64,000 nucleotides of DNA, taken from the NCBI RefSeq assembly GCF_003473485.1, contig NC_053042.1:44169762-44233761 (forward strand), given 5' to 3'. Shown piece after piece: positions 59,765-64,000 of the stretch. Below the pieces are notes generated by a model. That model was not told the origin of the DNA. It worked only from the letters and a program-made list of their open reading frames with translations, and made no database searches. The DNA is from Medicago truncatula (lineage: Eukaryota > Streptophyta > Magnoliopsida > Fabales > Fabaceae). Position numbers and translations under genes: made by a program. How positions within the stretch are numbered: position 1 is the first letter of the stretch; every line of letters begins with the position of its first letter.

Positions 59765-61854
59765 AGTTTTTAATCCCTATAAATATTCACACTTTTGTTT
59801 TTAATCTTTACAAAATAAAATCACACTTTTTAGTTCCTGTGATATTTTCCTTAAGCATTTTAGGGACAAAAAATGTTGATGGAAATTGTTTACAGGGACT
59901 AAAAATGCTAATGGAAATTTTTTGATTTCTACTTTTTTTTTGGTTAACAAATTTCAATTTCTACTTTTTTTTAGTATAATTTTTTTCCTTCAAATTTCAT
60001 ATCAATACAGACCGAATAGCATAATAATTAAATAAATAATGATAGCCTATAATTGTTCTTGCAGTTAACCTTTGACAAAATAATCAACTCGTAAACTTCA
60101 TTAACATGATCCTCAATTTAAGCAGAGGTAATGTGGAAGTAATTAAGTGATTCATTCTTAATCATCATGGTGAGGTACAAAACAAGACAATGAATAAAGA
60201 ACAATGCTTGATGTAGGAAAAGTTGACAGCTAACTAAAGCAACATCTTATACATGACCTCCTGTCTTGTTTATTTTACATAACATTATAGTTAATGGTAT
60301 GCATCACATTCTTTCTTAGTCAGAACCATGTGCATGGATTATAAAGTAATTGAGAAAACAGCTACAATATTTAAAGAAACCTTATTATAAATAGTATACT
60401 ATAAAGTGCAATAAAAAAAGTTACATGTAGAGTGAAAGATGCCTAGAATCTGTCTTTGTGTCTCACATAGAACAATTTTATAAAAATGGTGTTTACTTTA
60501 AATTTGTCAAGCCATGTGTCATGAAACAAATGGAATGACTTAAAATCAGTGCAATGAATTCCACTTAAGAGTGCAATTCTAATCATTATAGTCTCAAATA
60601 TGGAGGTGGATACTGCAATAAGATTCTGGTATACATTTTTTTCTGCATCAACCATAAGAGAAGGTTTCAGCGTCTTTAAGTCACCCTCAAGAGACATTGA
60701 AATGAGGTCCATAAAGCATATGCATAAAGTACACACATTTGCTGCAATTTGGCCATTTGTTTAATACTAAAAGGTAGCAATGACTTCATCAAATTAGTAC
60801 ATAGGATATTAAAATTTATGTACATGATAATATAGATAATAAAAGTTTGTCACCTGCACCGCTAAGCCTTCAAAGATTAATGAATTTTTAGGATGTTAAA
60901 TATGAAGTTTGCCACCTCATTTGGTGATCAGAAAGACATTTCAACAAGTAGATAAGAAAAAACTAAGGCTCTTTCCCATGCCTAGTGTCTATGAAATGTA
61001 TTAGTGACAACAAAACAAAGCATGGCATTGGTTAATTAATTGCATGACTGTCCACATATTAAATTACATTAGCTTGATGAAGAAAAGAATATAGCATGTG
61101 GGTGTTCAACAAAATCACATGATTATTAATCACAAAAAAGAACAATACCCCAAATAATTACAAAGCATGAAAATAAAGGTCTTAGATTAAGGAAGTGGCT
61201 GCAAGAAACGAAGATTGGTGTTCGTTTGAATTGACTTGTTTAAATTTATCTAATGAAATAATCATTTGCGAGACTGTTTGAGATAGTTTATAAAAATATG
61301 ACATGTCGGATCCATTTTCAGCTTATTTTCATAAGCTCTATAGGATGGTTATGAAAACAACTTATAATTTATATGAAAACAATTTAACTTTTTTTTTTTT
61401 TTTTTTGGTTATATAAATAGCTTATACGTAAGCAACTATATAATATAAACTTATGATGATAAGAGGTAAATTAAGTTGTTTATCCAAAAAGTGCCTAATT
61501 ATCTATGTTATTATGTAGTACTTTGTAAGACAGCTGACCCAAAAAAAAAGCATGAGCTGTCAGATTCCAATTGGCTGTTAAAGAAAAGTGTGAATTACAA
61601 TGCAAGCATATAAATTTTTGGGAGAAAATGAAATTTTTATAAAGAAATAAACCTGATTAAACCATAAAAAAAATTCAAAATGAAACAGAAAGTAGGTTCC
61701 TTTACTATTATAATAAGCCATAACAGATACCTGTCAAATGTCAATATGAGGTGTGTCTTATAGCCTTAAGGAAATTTGTTTGGTGTAGTGACATTTGAAT
61801 CATTTCAATCTGTCAGTGTTTTTTTATCTCATATTCACTGTCTAAAGGATCTAT
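59765..61854. other. Intergenic, upstream of the ERF gene
   Basis: About 59765-59940 has words (ttaatccctataaatattca, cagggactaaaaatgc) like the arm of a foldback MITE. A minus-strand open frame at 60443-60736 (97 codons) is unrecognised. The rest is AT-rich; no other gene seen. Confidence 0.4.
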
Positions 61855-63087
61855 ATGGAAGATACATTTCCCAAGATGGAAATCTTTACACAAAAGGAAT
61901 TACCAACTTGTTTTCAAGAAATAGCAACAACAGAATCCAAGTATTTGGAGGATACAATTATAAGAAGAGGCTCTTACTCTCTCACTTCCTCATCAACATC
62001 ATCACCACAAAAGCTTTTCTGGTGTACTTCAAATTCTACTTCAATGAAACAAGAGGTACCTTTAACCACTTTAGTTAATCAAATACCTGCAAAGTTCAAT
62101 GATCATCATGATGACATGAAGAATATGAAAGCTATAAACCAATCCATTTCTGAATTCAATTCTATTTCCAATCCTAATGTCTTAGCCTCAGATATAAAAC
62201 ATAGTTTTGTTCCTCTAAATCTTTTGGAAACTCTCCCGGCTTTAACCGTAGCTCCGATGTCTGATGAGCCTGCAGTATCTTTAGCTTCTTCTACTTGCGC
62301 TACACCGAAATCTCCAAACTTGACTTTGTTTTTGCAGGAACCATCCATGCTATACTCATCAACTTCAAATATCAAAAGTAGTGAAATCATGTCAACATCT
62401 TCAAATCCCACATATCCTATGTCTCAATTTGGCCTAACTCAGCATCATCAACAAAGTGCTTATGAATTTTATGATTCAAACAAAATGGACAGGAATATGA
62501 TAACAAATCTACAATCCAAGTCTTTCAATGAGAATTGGTTGAGTGCCACAAAGACTCAACCTATGAAGTATGGTACAAGAGGGAAGCTTTTTAAAGGGGT
62601 GAGGCAGAGACATTGGGGAAAATGGGTTGCTGAAATTAGGCTACCAAGAAACAGGACTAGGGTCTGGTTAGGGACATTTGAAACAGCTGAAGATGCTGCA
62701 ATTGCATATGATACAGCAGCATATATACTAAGAGGAGAATGTGCTCAGTTAAATTTTCCAAATCTAAAGCATGTGATTCAAGCCAATTCATTGAATGGAA
62801 CCACTGCTTCCCTTGTTGAGGCAAAACTGCAAGCAATATCACAAGGAGTTTCTTCTTCTCATAGAAAGCAAGGTGATTCATCAGCAAGGTTAAACAATAG
62901 GCACATTGATGAGATTAAAAATGGAAAGGATGAAAGTATAAAGGAGTTGAAGGTTGTAGGTGACATAACTGAGAGAAGCAAAAGTACACAGAATGAGATA
63001 TGTGATGTCGAAACTGTTCAGTTAAGTAGAATGCCATCTTTAGATATGGATATCATTTGGAATGAACTTCTAGTTTCTGATTCATGA
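61855..63087 (+). CDS. AP2/ERF transcription factor, DREB A-6 type, ERF062-like
   Basis: A single exon encodes 410 aa. The AP2/ERF DNA-binding domain covers about residues 244-301, from [20 protein letters not shown] through [20 protein letters not shown] to the RGECAQLNF end. Val at domain position 14 and the [17 protein letters not shown] form place it in subgroup A-6 (RAP2.4/ERF053/ERF062 relatives), nuclear regulators often tied to drought, light or growth responses. The exact ERF062 match is from memory and less sure. The N-terminal half is Ser/Thr-rich and disordered-looking; a conserved-type segment after the domain reads [12 protein letters not shown]; the C-terminus [14 protein letters not shown] is acidic-hydrophobic and may activate transcription. 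The start is the first ATG; a second Met at codon 8 is also possible. Confidence 0.92.
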   Translation: MEDTFPKMEIFTQKELPTCFQEIATTESKYLEDTIIRRGSYSLTSSSTSSPQKLFWCTSNSTSMKQEVPLTTLVNQIPAKFNDHHDDMKNMKAINQSISEFNSISNPNVLASDIKHSFVPLNLLETLPALTVAPMSDEPAVSLASSTCATPKSPNLTLFLQEPSMLYSSTSNIKSSEIMSTSSNPTYPMSQFGLTQHHQQSAYEFYDSNKMDRNMITNLQSKSFNENWLSATKTQPMKYGTRGKLFKGVRQRHWGKWVAEIRLPRNRTRVWLGTFETAEDAAIAYDTAAYILRGECAQLNFPNLKHVIQANSLNGTTASLVEAKLQAISQGVSSSHRKQGDSSARLNNRHIDEIKNGKDESIKELKVVGDITERSKSTQNEICDVETVQLSRMPSLDMDIIWNELLVSDS

Positions 63088-63679
63088 CCAAATTATTTCT
63101 TTTTTACTTTGAAAGTATACATGTGATAAAACCATTGTAGTGTCGAGACTTCATGGATGGCGTGCTCAATATCCAACACATGTCGGTGTCGGGCACCAAC
63201 ATAGATGTAGTTATATTCAATAACTTTCATTTTCTCATTATTACCATTGTGTACATGTTAGTGTTGTGTTCAATGTCTGTGTGTGGTTTCACCATACAAC
63301 CTTTTGTTTGGTTTACAATTGTTGTCTTCATTTGGACCATATCTCACAGTATACTGTACTGAATCAACATCAGATTAAGGTTTTCATTTTCATGTAATGA
63401 TCATCATATTGAAATTAGTATCCTTTTTAACTCCATTTATTCAGAAACTTACATAGATTTTGAATTTTTATATCATGATAAATTGTTCAGAGATTATGTT
63501 GCACCTGAGTTTTATATTTTAGACCCAAAAACTGGTCTTTTGTTCAGAGATTATCTTGATAATTATACAGGGGCTATTTGAGATATTACCCTAAATATAA
63601 TAAATCAAACATACGTTAATTGTAAAATTTATCTACACTCCTAAGTTGGAATTGCCATATAATTATCAAGATTAACATT

Positions 63680-63850
63680 TTTTTAAACTCGGTATCCGAT
63701 TCAAGAACAGATTAATCCGACGAGACCAATCTCATTGCCGCCTTGCAGGGCCCCATTTAAAGCCAGGACAAAGGTCTATATGGACTTGCCCATCGAAATT
63801 GACACCAAGGGGAATCAAACCTGAGACCTTGAACATGTTAATGAGAAACT
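63680..63850. repeat. Possible dispersed repeat fragment
   Basis: This GC-richer patch (aaactcggtatccgattcaa, ccatttaaagccaggacaaa, gggaatcaaacctgagacct) differs in texture from its AT-rich surroundings and has the look of a dispersed retroposon piece, but no ends were found. The rest of 63088-64000 holds the ERF 3' flank and nothing else I can support. Confidence 0.4.
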
Positions 63851-64000
63851 GTTGTTTGTTTTTTAGAAATGAGAAACAACATAGAAAACATCATATATTA
63901 TAATCGTTGAAATGTTTCACAGTTAAATAGACAAGAAATACACAATCACTATGGCTAGAGAAATCAAAACAGTGTTATATCGGTCATTATAAACTTACAG

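Overview
The window looks like nuclear DNA of a flowering plant, most likely a papilionoid legume of the Medicago/Trifolium group. The reasons are AT-rich intergenic DNA, spliced plant genes, a plant P-class PPR gene, tau-class GSTs, and a SINE with the head and tail I associate with Medicago. The genus is an inference; no marker in the window proves it.

Layout. 1-3262: 3' part of a broken Ty1/copia element. 3650-10126: two tandem tau-class glutathione S-transferase genes on the minus strand, duplicated together with their promoters. 11040-12056: LINE scrap and foldback MITE. 12417-24729: a complete 20-exon minus-strand gene for the TFIIH core subunit p62/TFB1 (600 aa when spliced), with a probable GC-AG intron and MITEs in its introns. 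25.2-26.9 kb: tandem repeats and a MULE-type MITE carrying a minisatellite. 27244-29727: single-exon PPR gene, apparently the orthologue of Arabidopsis At3g23020. 31438-36837 and 43084-47754: two complete tandem copies of the 18-exon mitochondrial chaperonin CPN60 (HSP60) gene, separated by about 6 kb of transposon debris. 49336-50738: a third tau GST, on the plus strand. 51.1-59.3 kb: transposon-rich block with an L1-type LINE split by a probable solo LTR, SINE, MITEs and a second LINE scrap. 61855-63087: an AP2/ERF (DREB A-6, ERF062-like) transcription factor.

The genes form no operon-like system. They are independent housekeeping genes (TFIIH, chaperonin, PPR), a small detoxification cluster (GSTs) and one regulatory gene. 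I found no convincing new biological system. The strongest observations are structural: paired intact CPN60 paralogues with different intron insertions, a GC-AG intron in TFB1, a MULE-MITE filled with a hairpin-bearing minisatellite just upstream of the PPR gene, nested MITEs, a family of foldback elements that carry CACGTG motifs, and several insertions whose target-site duplications can still be read. All splice sites and products come from reading the sequence and from memory of the families; no database search was run.
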